From the NCBI RefSeq assembly GCF_921293095.1, contig NC_060248.1, positions 136,288,972 to 136,352,971 on the forward strand: a stretch of 64,000 nt of DNA. Reading direction: 5' to 3'. This DNA is from Ischnura elegans (lineage: Eukaryota > Arthropoda > Insecta > Odonata > Coenagrionidae). The position numbers and the translations under genes are program-made. Below the pieces are notes generated by a model. It was not told the origin of the DNA. It worked only from the letters and a program-made list of their open reading frames with translations, and searched no databases. This document shows positions 54,138 through 64,000 of the stretch, piece after piece (position 1 is the first letter of the stretch; every line of letters starts with the position of its first letter).

Positions 54138-54894
54138 CCCTAGTAGCAATCGATATCCATATAAAATCCATAGATGGTTACCAATATCCAATAAGCATTA
54201 TATCTAAAAGTAATATTGTATGGATATTTGTGAGGATATTGATATGTGCTGGCTTTTTGAAAAAGCATAATATCCAAAAGTAATATTGTGTGGATATTGT
54301 AATGATGTTAATTTTCTATTGACTTTTGGATATTAATGGGAATGATAGACATTTCTTTAATTCCATTCAAACATACCTGAACATAATTAGTGAATACATT
54401 GTGCACCAGGAGAGCAGCCAGGAATCAATGGTTTTAGGCGCAACTAACACTGGGGGGTCTGAGGTTCTGGAATACCCGCTAGAGTAAGTGGGATATGCAA
54501 GGGCCCTCTCCTAGAATAATTTTCAGATAAATGTCTCAAAAGGTGAGTTTTACGGCTTTCTGAGGGATATTTTATTGATCGCTTACACTATATATTCTAT
54601 CAGTAATATTAATCAAATTAAAAGAAATGGATTAAACTTCAAAATTTCTCTAAGCTCTAAGGGTAGGGATGTTTATCCCCCAAACCCACCTCGCTGCGCT
54701 AGTGATGTATACTAACTCCGGCTGCAATGAAAGAGGAATGCAAATATGTAGTAAATTGAACAAAATAATTTAGGCAACAAAAAGTGAAAACAGGGACAAG
54801 CAAGTATTTTCGTAACTTTTGGTAACTATGGGAAATATATATTTGGCGTTTTAAATACCTAAGTTACATATTTTGCCTATTATATTGCGGAATT
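54138..54894. other. unassigned spacer
   Basis: Apart from a duplicated 30-bp AT-rich motif (54.19 and 54.27 kb), I see no recognisable feature. Confidence 0.35.
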
Positions 54895-54947
54895 ATTTTT
54901 TAATATAACGGATTAAATATCGTATTTTGAAACTTGCGCCATAACGA

Positions 54948-54961
54948 CCGGCGGCCATCTT
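54948..54961 (+). promoter_or_regulatory. YY1/Pho-like promoter motif of the paralog
   Basis: CCGGCGGCCATCTT lies in a block (54920-55000) that matches, inverted, the region upstream of the exon at 30730-30880. Confidence 0.45.
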
Positions 54962-55098
54962 GCATTGCACGTGACCCAACTGCCTTCGCAAATAATCGCA
55001 ATTGTTCCTGAAACCACAGATGAAACTGTTTACATTCGTAGTTACTGTGTTTTTTGACTTTGCGAATTTAGCTATGCTGTAGAATCTTATCTTACAAG

Positions 55099-55374
55099 CA
55101 AATTTATGTTGAAGTATGCTAAGGAAGACGAAAATAATCCGTGTTTCGCTGTGAAGACTAGCAAAAAGGAATTGGAAAAATACTATTTCAGGCACTTTGA
55201 AAAGTTGTGTTACCTTGGCCCACAGTTTTCCCAACCAACACAACTACTTTGAAGTCAAGGATTAAGTTTCTGTATTCTGAATTACCGGATAAAGTGGATC
55301 TTAGTGGCACGAAGAGATATAAGAAGATACCTTTGTCATCATCAACACATATCTGCTGAGCTGACCATGTAAAT
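55099..55374 (+). pseudogene. paralog of the exon at 30730-30880, disrupted
   Basis: It has the same acceptor (TCTTACAAG) and donor (GTAAGT at 55375) as its paralog and similar ends: 'MLKYAKEDENNPCFAVKTSK' at the start and SGTKRYKKIPLSSSTHI near the end. It carries about 120 bp of extra sequence in the middle and has in-frame stops. A DUF4806-like terminal exon set lies downstream on the same strand (60.7-61.3 kb), and both could belong to one gene, now separated by the Copia insertion in the intron. That link is inference. Confidence 0.45.
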
Positions 55375-55742
55375 GTAAGTAAATGGAACATTTTTTCGAT
55401 TTGTCAGTGAATCACCGAACTTGTGCCCATGTACCCTTTCGTATGTAATGATACGATTAATGAACCGCTAATTTATATCCAATAAGTATTTAAGATTATT
55501 AATTACTATGTCCACAGTGTAATCACAATTAAGTATGATCTTTGTGTTGTAGAAAATGTAAAAGTTTTCAATTGCTGATTTGACTTGTTTTACGTTTTTT
55601 CATTGCTCTTTTGTTTTTTTTGGCTGACTGGGTTTTTATCGTGATTATTCCCTGTATGAGTCTAGTCTTGTTCTGCGCTGCGAAGAAGCAACAAATAAAT
55701 TCATGTTGAGATAAGTCGATCTTTCATTACGGAACCTCAACA

Positions 55743-55754
55743 TGGTAGCAGAGC
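55743..55754 (+). other. Copia primer binding site
   Basis: TGGTAGCAGAGC begins directly after the 5' LTR. It matches the complement of the initiator tRNA-Met 3' end over 11 bases. Confidence 0.65.
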
Positions 55755-55907
55755 GTGGTTCCTTGCGTTCCTTGGTTGCTTAAATAGTCTTCGTTGCTTT
55801 CAATCGTGTTTTTTTCGCGAGTTAAATAACGTTTTCGCGCCACGTTCTCGTTTGGACATTTGCTTGGTTGCACTTGTGAACGAACTGTTTGCTGTTAAGT
55901 GTAAAGC

Positions 55908-58900
55908 ATGGAGCTCCATGGAATCGAGAAGTTACGCGGTAGTGAGAACTGGACAATTTGGAAATTCTCGGTGAAAAATGTACTACGAGGTATTGAAAAT
56001 GCATACGAGGTCTGCACTGGAGAGGTCTCAAAACCAGAGGTTGTGGGAAGCAATTCATCCTCTAATGAGCGCACTTCCTATGATGCAGCGTATAGAGTTT
56101 GGGACAAGGCGGATCGAGCGGCATGCCAAGTCTTGGTAAGGTCTATTGAATCTAAAGTGGCTGCTCTTCTCGTCGCGTGTGACTCGGCGAGAGACATGTG
56201 GTGCAAATTGCATGCTGTATTCGAACAACAGACTAAACAAGCTGCTCACACTGTTCAAGCGGAATTTTTTTGCTTCAATATGAGCCTCGCCGACGATATG
56301 GTCACTCATATCGCGAAGTGTGAAGGGTTAGTCTTACGAATGCAGCAGTTAAACGTGAAGCCGGATGAGTCATCGTTGATGGTTAAGTTACTGGACACAT
56401 TGCCCGACGAGTACGAGAGTCTGAAACAGTCATGGTGGGCGAGACCAGAAGATCATCAGACCTTCGCAAATTTGGTGGCAGTGCTGACTTCTGATGAAAT
56501 ACGTCGTTTGAAACGAGCTGAAAGAAAGGAAGAGGCAGTAGCACTGATGACTGTAAAATCTAAAATTCAGGGAAATAGCAATTTTTCCACTTATGCCGCA
56601 GGTTCAAGTAGAAAGAAAGGGGAATCTTCACGAGAGAAAGTAAAAGATAAAAGGAAAATCAAGTGCTATGGTTGTGGTGGACAAGGGCACATGAAAAAGG
56701 ATTGTCCTAGTTGGAAACAGAAGAGGGTACAAAATAAATATAGTGCGCCAGACCGTAATGATGAGGCTGATCAGGCTTTCATTAGTGAACTTTTGAATGC
56801 AGAGACTGTTGGTGATATGTGGGTTGTAGACACCGGTGCCACCGATCATATATCTAACCAGAAAGAATGTTTCTCTTCTTTTGAACAGTTTTCAACGCCA
56901 TTGAAAATACATATTGGCGACAAATCCACAATGGATGCACTAGGTAAAGGGACAATCAAGTTTGAATCCTGTGTTAACGGTAAATTGCTACCGTGTCGTA
57001 TGGAGAATGTACTATATGTACCCACTGCCCGGAGAAATTTGTTCTCTGTTGTTTCCGTCCTTGATAAAGGCTTGTCTTTTAAGTCGTCGAAAACTAAGTG
57101 TGAATTTCTTAAAGACGGTGTAGTGAAAGCTTGTGGCGTCCGGTATGGACAATTATTCAGACTCCACATCCGTGTGCTGAAGTTAGATGTAACGGGTGCC
57201 AAAGAGATGAATGTAGCATCGAAAGACACACTACAAATTTGGCATGAGCGTCTTGGTCATCAAAATAAAAGACATGTCCTGAAGTTTCTCAAACAACGGG
57301 GAATCGAAGCTACTGAAGGTGAAAGTTTTTGTGCCGCTTGCGTTCAAGGTAAGCAGCACAGGAGTAGCTTTCATTCAAGAAGTCAGCGAGCCAAAGAACC
57401 TGGGGAGTTGATACACGCTGACATCTGTGGGCCGATGGAGTGTGAGTCTCTGGGTGGAGCACGTTACTTTCTATGCTTTACATGCGATTACTCGAGGTTT
57501 CGCATGGTCTACTTTCTGAAGGAGAAGTCAGAAACTGCACAGAAGATTACAGAAGTGTTGCAGATCGTGAGGAATCAATGCAGACGACCTGTGCGCGTAT
57601 TTCAATGCGATGGTGGTCGAGAGTTTGTCAATCATGAGGTAGAAAAACTGTTAAAGTCAATGGGTGTGGATTTCTGTGTCTGCAATCCATATACGCCAGA
57701 GCAAAATGGTTGTGCAGAGCGTAGTAACAGGACTGTGGTTGAACTCGCTCGCACTATGCTATTAGCAAAGAATTTGCCTAAAACATTGTGGGCAGAAGCA
57801 GTTAATACGGCAGTTTATGTTCTCAACCGAACAGGCCCAAGCAGTGTGGATGGAAAAACACCGTATGAGATCTTTACAAGGAAAGAGTTTCATTTAGACA
57901 AGCTTCGGGTTTTTGGTATCAACTGTTACATTCACATACCAACAGTCCGTCGGAAGAAATGGGACCCAAAGAGCCAGCGTGGGGTTTTTGTGGGGTATTC
58001 TCAGAATATAGATGGATTTCGAGTGTGGATAAAACCTGGAAACAAGATAGTTCGGAGTTGTGACGTCGTATTTGAACCTGAGACTTGTGGGGGGCTGCTG
58101 ACGTTATTTCCAACTGACGTGCATGATGAGCTGGAGCCTTCAAATGATCCTGAAGAGGACTGCGTTACTGAACCCACTGATAAATGTGAGAGAAACCTAC
58201 GGGATCGTTTGAAAATCAAACCACCTGAACGCCTCATTGAGTCAATGTTAGCTGAGGTTGATGAGCCAAGCAGCTACTCGGAGGCAATGAAATCTGATCA
58301 GCGATTACTCTGGGAGAAGGCTATGGAGGAAGAGATGGCTGCCTTAAAGGAAAACTTGACCTGGACCCTCACTACGCTACCAGGTAATCGCAAATCCATC
58401 TCTAATCGATGGGTTTACAAAGTAAAACGTGCAGGTGATGGTCACATTAATAGATACAGGGCTCGACTTGTAGTGCGAGGGTTTAGCCAGCGAGAAGGAG
58501 TAGATTATAGTGAAACGTTTAGCCCTGTTGCCCGGCTCGATACTATACGAGCTGTATTAAGTATTGCTGCCAAGGAACACATGCATTTGGCACAATTTGA
58601 TGTTAAAACTGCTTTTCTCAATGGGGTTCTTGACGAAGAAATATTCATGAAGCAGCCAGAGGGGTATGATGATGGCACTGGCAGAGTCTGCAAGCTTCAC
58701 AAAAGTTTATATGGGCTAAAGCAATCCCCCCGGTGTTGGAATAAGTGCTTTAAGGAAGTTCTTAAGGACTTTGGACTGTGTGAGAGTGAAGCAGATCCTT
58801 GCTTATTTTATGGGACAAATTGCCATGACAAACTGATAGTGGTCATTTACGTTGATGATGGACTTGTGGTAGCATCAAATAAACATAAAATTACTGAATT

Positions 58901-59792
58901 TATGCAACGTTTAGAAATGGAGTTTAAAATCACTAGTGAACCAGTGGGATACTTCTTGAACTTACACATAACTCAAAAAACAGATGGTTCAATCTTCATA
59001 AACCAAAGTTCTTATGTGGAAGAGGTGCTGCAGCGGTTCAATATGGCTGAAGCAAATCCAGTTTCTACACCAATTGAACAGTATTTGAAAGAAGAGGAAA
59101 GGAAGGATGCTGAGATAACAAGTTCACCTTATCGAGAGGCTGTGGGCTGCCTGTTGTATCTGGCTGTTGCTACTAGGCCAGATATAGCATTCTCGGTGAA
59201 CTATGCATCCCAATTCCTTGATTACCCAGAGGTAAGACATTGGGGTTTAGTTAAACGGATTTTGAAGTATTTGCAGGGTTCAATGTCACAGGGGATTCTC
59301 TACAGTTCATCTGAGAATGGTGGGGAACTAGTTCGTTACAGTGATGCTGATTATGCCAGCGACCCCACTACGCGGCGGTCAGTCAGTGGCATTGTGTTTA
59401 TGCATAGTGGTGGTGCCATCACCTAGGCCAGCAGGCGGCAACAGTGTGTGTCGCTGTCAACCACAGAGGCTGAGTACATTGCTGCTAGTGAAGCCGCAAA
59501 AGATGCTGTCTGGTTGAAGAGACTCTTTGACGAAATTTCCCCATTAAAGTGTCCCCCGGTGTTGTTCTGTGATAACATTAGTTCTATTAAGCTTGCTAAA
59601 AACCCTGAATTTCACAAGAGGTCTAAGCACATTGATGTACGTTATCATTTTGTTCGTGAACAACTCCAAAAAGGACAATTATCAATTGAGTATGTTCCAA
59701 TTAAAAATCAAGTTGCAGATGTTTTTACTAAGCCTGTTCCAAGAGTACCATTTGAAAATGTGCGTTCTTTATTGGGCATGTGTGAACTTTAA
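55908..59792 (+). pseudogene. Copia gag-pol polyprotein with one in-frame stop
   Basis: The frame is open for 1,172 codons, ends in TAG at 59424, and continues in the same frame to 59792. In order: gag (1-230), CYGCGGQGHMKKDC knuckle (about 251), aspartic protease VVDTGATDHIS (about 304), pre-integrase HERLGHQNKRHV, and integrase with ADICGPM (about 503), FQCDGGREF (about 565) and PEQNGCAERSNRT. Reverse transcriptase follows with NRWVYKVKR and YVDDGLVV (about 980), then RNase H with DADYASDPTTRRSVSG (about 1145) and, after the stop, LSTTEAEYIAASEAAKDAVW and KHIDVRYHFVREQ. The stop sits inside RNase H and would remove its second half. Otherwise the protein looks intact. Confidence 0.92.
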
Positions 59793-59936
59793 TTTGAAGT
59801 TGAATGTGAAATATTTATTTGGAATGTAAGGGTTTTCTTTTAATTTTGCTACTGATGAAGTAAGAGTCATTTTGAGCAAAAGAGATGTTATTGATATTTG
59901 ATGTATTTCTTTTGTTTGTTATTACAGCAATGTAAA

Positions 59937-59949
59937 CTTTTTGGGGGAG
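59937..59949 (+). other. Copia polypurine tract
   Basis: TTTTTGGGGGAG immediately precedes the 3' LTR. Confidence 0.75.
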
Positions 59950-60699
59950 TGTTGTAGAAAATGTAAAAGTTTTCAATTGCTGATTTGACTTGTTTTACGT
60001 TTTTTCATTGCTCTTTTGTTTTTTTTTGGCTGTCTGGGTTTTTATCGTGATTATTCCCTGTATGAGTCTAGTCTTGTTCTGCGCTGCGAAGAAGCAACAA
60101 ATAAATTCATGTTGAGATAAGTCGATCTTTCATTACGGAACCTCAACACTTTGCTTTCGCGGCCATAGTAAAAATACAATCCATTCACCGATTAAGTTGA
60201 AATATCAGGTTTCTCGCAGAAACATCCACTTTGTTAGCAGTTCGTTATGGTATTAACAGTCTCAATCTCAATTAACTCGTATACGAAGGTTTTTTTCATG
60301 AAAATGAATAACCAATAAAAATGTGTCGAAGAATTATAGTAATTAATAAGCTGTTCATAACATAGCCATCAATTTAACTCTCTCCTATCATTATCATCTA
60401 GGTATTGATTTGTGCTTCAGTTCATTTTTCACAAATGCTTAAATTGCAATGAAAGTCATAAAGAGATTATATCGTTATCAATGTTTACAATTTGCTGGCA
60501 ATTTCTGTAGAAGTTGGAATTGAGGAAAAAATAATATCCTCGAAAAATAATATCTCAACTGGTTTTAATATATATTGGATATCAGTTTGTGAATGCAATG
60601 TACAATAAACAGGACATAACTGAATTGCCAATAAAACCTGAAGAAACTAGCAATAATGCTGATGAAACTATTGTTAGATTAAATGTCTCATGCGACAGA

Positions 60700-61342
60700 T
60701 TCCCGTAAAATTGTATCATCATGAATATTTGCCATTCTGTGAAAGACTTGACACATCTATCTTTGAAAATGAAGATTGACATGTATTTACTTTGTTAATT
60801 TCATTGCAGATTTCAGAGTTGGTCCTCATTGGAGGCAGCACTTAAAGGAAATGATTGTACGAACTTTCCGGTATGTCATGAAAGACAACTTGTCAGCAAA
60901 CTATAGCTGGATAGGCTACAAAAAGAAAAGAGTACTTTCTGAGCTTGGCCTGAAAGCAATAATTTTTGGTAAGTTTTATATTACATTTTTTCATCATTAG
61001 ATGAGAGGGTAGATAGTGCAGGGGTAGGTATTCTAAATCAAAAGGATGTTTATTTGTGAAAACGCCCGAACAAATATCTATCCCTTACAAATATCTATCC
61101 CTTATTTATTTAGCTCTTCATCCCCACTACATAAGTTATTGTTTTACTTATCTCTTCCTTATTTTCCAATAAATTGTTCCTCCAAAAATTTTATAAATTA
61201 CCTGTGATGATTAATCGGACTACATGTTGTTGATATCATTGTCATAGGGAATACCTCTTCTTTTACAGATGCAGTTCGACGTTACGACCTAAGTACTTCA
61301 TCTAAGGAACCAGAAAATTACATAAAGGATTGCCAAATTTAG
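60700..61342 (+). CDS. DUF4806-like C-terminal exons of a host-like gene
   Basis: About 60700-60776 reads 'PVKLYHHEYLPFCERLDTSI' and FENED. In the next frame, from about 60780, it reads 'FVNFIADFRVGPHWRQHL', KEMIVRTFRYVMKDNLSANY and 'SWIGYKKKRVLSELGLKAII', then GTAAG (60969). After a TTTTACAG acceptor the last exon (61269-61342) gives DAVRRYDLSTSSKEPENYIK and a stop. The YSWxG, KK...F/L block and closing AVRR...I match the DUF4806 pattern of arthropod proteins. The step between the first two frames needs an intron or a frameshift. Upstream exons are unclear. An AATAAA lies at 61629. Confidence 0.5.
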
Positions 61343-61980
61343 GGATGCCTAGAAGAAAGGCCATCATATTGATCATCCTAATCAATATTGCAGTTCTCAC
61401 TTATTAGTGGCAATAGTGTGGAATTAATTTTCCCATATTACGTCAATTGGTGTTTTAACTTTTAAGTTATATTGAATGACAATATTAAATTTCCTTTTTA
61501 ATGTTAAATTTTATATCTTTGTGGAAGTATTCTTTAGCGTGCTGTTTATTAGTCTAGCTTGTTTTAAAATTCTGTTAGAAAATTTATTTCTTTAGTTGTT
61601 CAATTTTGGGAATTGAGATGCATTAGAAAATAAATAGATTTGTGATTACATAAATGCATAAAAATACGAGAATTTATTTTTGTGTTAATAACCAAATGAG
61701 TCTGTCTAAAATTAACCATGCCAGTTTCTCATGACTTTTTCAAAGAAATTGATCTTTATATTCTATTGATTGGGTTCATTACTTAATTTATAGTGAATTT
61801 CTCATTTGAATATGAAACCGTATATAAATTATGTGCATATAAATACTGTCCTCAGTATTTCCTGTCAAATTTCCAGTTACATTAAAGACAGGTATTCCAG
61901 AAAGTTATCTATCAACCAATGATTAGAATTTTGTTATTAGTTGTCTATAATTTCCATGTTTACATTAAAGACAGAGGTAC
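61343..61980. other. AT-rich 3' flank
   Basis: This is likely 3' untranslated and intergenic sequence of the preceding exons. AATAAA at 61629-61634 is a possible polyadenylation signal. Confidence 0.35.
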
Positions 61981-63178
61981 CCTAATAATAATAAACTCCT
62001 CCATTGTGGGGAGGTCTACCCTCTAATGAGAATAATGGAAGGGTCGGACTATCCTTCCTATACACTTCAGCAAGGGTATTTTAGAACATTAGCGGATAGG
62101 CATTATCCTTCCTGAAGTGTAGGAGAAAGGTAGAGGAAGGGTTGGGCCAGTCTCAATGAAGGGTAGAGGAAGGATAGGCCTACCCTTCCTATACCCTTCA
62201 GCAAGGGGAGACAGAGCATATTTTAGAACATTGGTGGGTAGGTATTATCCTTCCTGGAGAGTAGAGGAAGGGTAGGACTAATATAAAAACTAAAAATCCA
62301 TATATTAATATGAAAATTTAAAAAATCGCTAAGCAACTGAATTAAATGAATGGGGATGGGTTGTAACAGTGATTTCTAAAATTATAAGACAGAAAAAAGT
62401 TAGCCTTCATGTGGTATTAAAACCCAGGACTCATATATTGGGGGATGGTGAAGTAGCGCCTTGGCTTTCAAGGTACTTGTGTGCTGGAGTTTCTCAACGG
62501 GACTTATAGTACAAAATCTTTAGATGAGAATATCTTTTGCACCAGGGCCTATGTGGAAGAAATCAGTGGCTTTTTTCTACCATACTTATTTCTTTTCGGA
62601 AAATAATATCGGCATTCAAATACCGAACATAACTCTCACGATGTCACATTGTCAGCCACACAAATAGGTTACATCCTAAAAATGTGAATGAAAGATCTTC
62701 TGAATGAGCTTTTTTCACACACTTATAGAAACTGTTGTGTATATATTATTGCTCTCCTTAGGAGACTTTTAAAGATAAGTTGTGCAGCCCATCTATCTTT
62801 GCTTTCAAAGACTGCTTATGCTCTTGTACAGAACTCAATACTCTTTAGCTTGTGAACGTAGCTGAGGAGACATTTTCAGGATATATTTTCCTCAGAAATA
62901 AATGCCAAGTCCCAAGGAAAGGTAGACAAAGGATAGCCCTACACATCCCTTACCCTTAATGGCATGTAGAGGAAGGGTAGATGGATGGTAAGGGAAGGAG
63001 TTCCAAGGAAGGGTAGACGAAGTATAGTCCTACCCTTCCCTAACTCATAATACATGTTGGACAAAGGATAGAGGAATGGAAAGCGAAGGAGTGCCAAGGA
63101 AGGAAAGATGAAGTATAAGCCTATCCCTTACCTTACCCTTAATGCAGTGTAGACGGGTGGTAAGCCAAGGAGTTTTCA
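61981..63178. mobile_element. TACCCTTCCT array element, copy C (diverged, right end missing)
   Basis: It begins with CCCTAATAATAATAAACTCC and follows the order of copy B: array 2 (61.99-62.28 kb), core with tRNA-like part (62.28-62.9 kb), partial array 1 (62.94-63.17 kb). It is the most diverged copy. The site occupied by the MITE in copies A and B is empty here (GTTGTGTATATATTATTG near 62740). Array 1 has only about three units. Confidence 0.8.
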
Positions 63179-63234
63179 GGAGGTTGTGGCATTTTTTAGT
63201 GTCCCCCCCCCAAAAATTTCTGGTACCCCCCCCC

Positions 63235-63490
63235 AGAAATTTCTCGAACTTCCTCGAACTTCCTCCGAACTTATCCGCAGAACTTCTCCCGCCATGAACT
63301 TCTCGCGCTAAGGTTTTTTCGCGCAAAGGATTTTTCGCGCAAAATGCCCTTGTAGCAAAATGCCCTGTCTCGCAAAATCCTGTCTCTGGAAAATCCTGTC
63401 TCTGGAAACCCTGCCTCTGGAAACTCAGCCTCTGGAATCAGCCTCTGAAACAGCCCCGAAACAACCCCGAACCAACCCCGAACCAACCTA
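63235..63490 (+). repeat. drifting short tandem repeat
   Basis: A chain of ~11-17-bp units changes gradually from AACTTCCTCG through AACTTCTCGCGC, TTTTTCGCGCAAA, AAAATGCCCTGTCTCGC, AAAATCCTGTCTCTGG and AAACTCAGCCTCTGG to AACCAACCCCG. Neighbours are nearly identical but the ends share little. C and G homopolymers precede it. Confidence 0.8.
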
Positions 63491-64000
63491 CCTGCAATGC
63501 AAGACTTATATAGGACTACTGCGGAGAAATACTTACTCCTTGGCAAGCAAGGGGAAATCGGTGCTAAGGCCTTAGTATTGCACTTGGAGTGAGAAGTTTT
63601 ACCATTGTCCTATCACATCTCTCTCTCCCTCCAACACCTCACCCCAGTATCTCCTTCCCCTCCATGTGTTCCAATGAATATCCCTCTGATTCGACTGATG
63701 TCTCCAACCCAGAAGTTGAGGGGAAAATTCTGGCTGGTATGCTGTTGTCTCAAAACCAGGGAATGCTGTTTTGCGGAGCGGCCGTTTCTGCAGGGGCAGT
63801 GACGCATCAGTGGAGCAGTAGTTGAATTCGCCTGGCTACCCCTCCACTCCCTGGAAGAATCACTCCCCTCAAATCCTGTCTTGTCCTGAACAGGCAATCT
63901 CTCTTCTGCTTGTGCCCTGGTCGGCGACACATGTCTAGTGAGACATGGCAAATTTAGAGCAATTATTCTGCTGGTATTTAGCTGGTAATGTTTCCTTTGG
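63491..64000. other. window end, unassigned
   Basis: Open frames exist on both strands (plus 63589-63825, minus 63613-63951), but they overlap and neither resembles a family. A TATATAGG word at 63508 could be a core-promoter element but is unsupported. Confidence 0.3.

Larger units (their letters stand above)
55545..60148 (+). mobile_element. Copia LTR retrotransposon, young
   Basis: The LTRs are 55545-55742 (198 bp) and 59950-60148 (199 bp), starting TGTTG and ending CAACA. They differ by one substitution and one T in a T-run. The 5-bp duplication CTTTG (55540-55544 and 60149-60153) is perfect. The primer site and purine tract are present. The single polyprotein has one stop. It probably inserted into an intron. 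Confidence 0.95.

Noticed and set aside
63589-63951. Opposing open frames at the window end
   Set aside because: They overlap on both strands, have no recognisable motif and no supporting signals.

Overview
This window is eukaryotic, very probably arthropod, genomic DNA. It has no bacterial operon structure, coding pieces are short and intron-split, the background is AT-rich, and almost everything recognisable is a transposable element: BEL/Pao, Copia, CR1/Jockey-like LINEs, Penelope-like, hAT, piggyBac, mariner, Helitron-like and many MITEs. The few host-like exons belong to families that are expanded in arthropods (THAP, DUF4806-like). The species cannot be named from the sequence.

Layout. 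1-2.8 kb: no recognisable gene. 2.8-8.3 kb: a graveyard of CR1-like LINE and Penelope-like fragments in both orientations. 9.66-14.03 kb: a hAT transposon whose transposase is split near its C-terminus by a 1,991-bp non-autonomous element with its own inverted repeats. 14.05-18.6 kb: MITEs, a divergent tandem duplication, a long hairpin and a tRNA-derived SINE present twice. 18.9-21.5 kb: a nearly complete LINE (endonuclease plus reverse transcriptase), cut by copy A of a tandem-array-rich inverted-repeat element (21.47-23.30 kb). 23.3-24.05 kb: a second LINE fragment. 24.5-27.3 kb: Helitron-like copy A. 28.26-30.44 kb: an inverted-repeat element carrying THAP exons. 30.7-31.1 kb: an exon and promoter of a host-like gene. 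31.6-34.8 kb: a satellite split by a composite piggyBac element. 35.9 kb: a THAP exon. 37.4-40.66 kb: an inverted-repeat element filled with ~80-bp tandem repeats and split by another 1,998-bp element. 41-42.1 kb: MITEs. 42.19-54.14 kb: a second THAP-bearing element containing copy B of the array-rich element, which contains a BEL/Pao retrotransposon, whose 5' LTR contains Helitron-like copy B. 54.9-55.4 kb: the paralog of the 30.7-kb promoter and exon. 55.5-60.15 kb: a young Copia element. 60.7-61.3 kb: DUF4806-like terminal exons. 62-63.2 kb: copy C of the array-rich element.

How it fits together. The useful information is the order of insertions, which can be read from duplicated target sites, empty sites in paralogous copies and near-identical LTRs. 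BEL/Pao (5-bp duplication TATCA, LTRs differing at about one position) and Copia (5-bp duplication CTTTG) are recent arrivals, and Helitron-like copy B is later than BEL/Pao. The LINE, Penelope-like, hAT and piggyBac coding regions are old and broken. Three non-autonomous elements were not matched to a named family: the TACCCTTCCT array element, the element inside the hAT, and the AAAGAGTCAACC array element. These are the best candidates for something undescribed.
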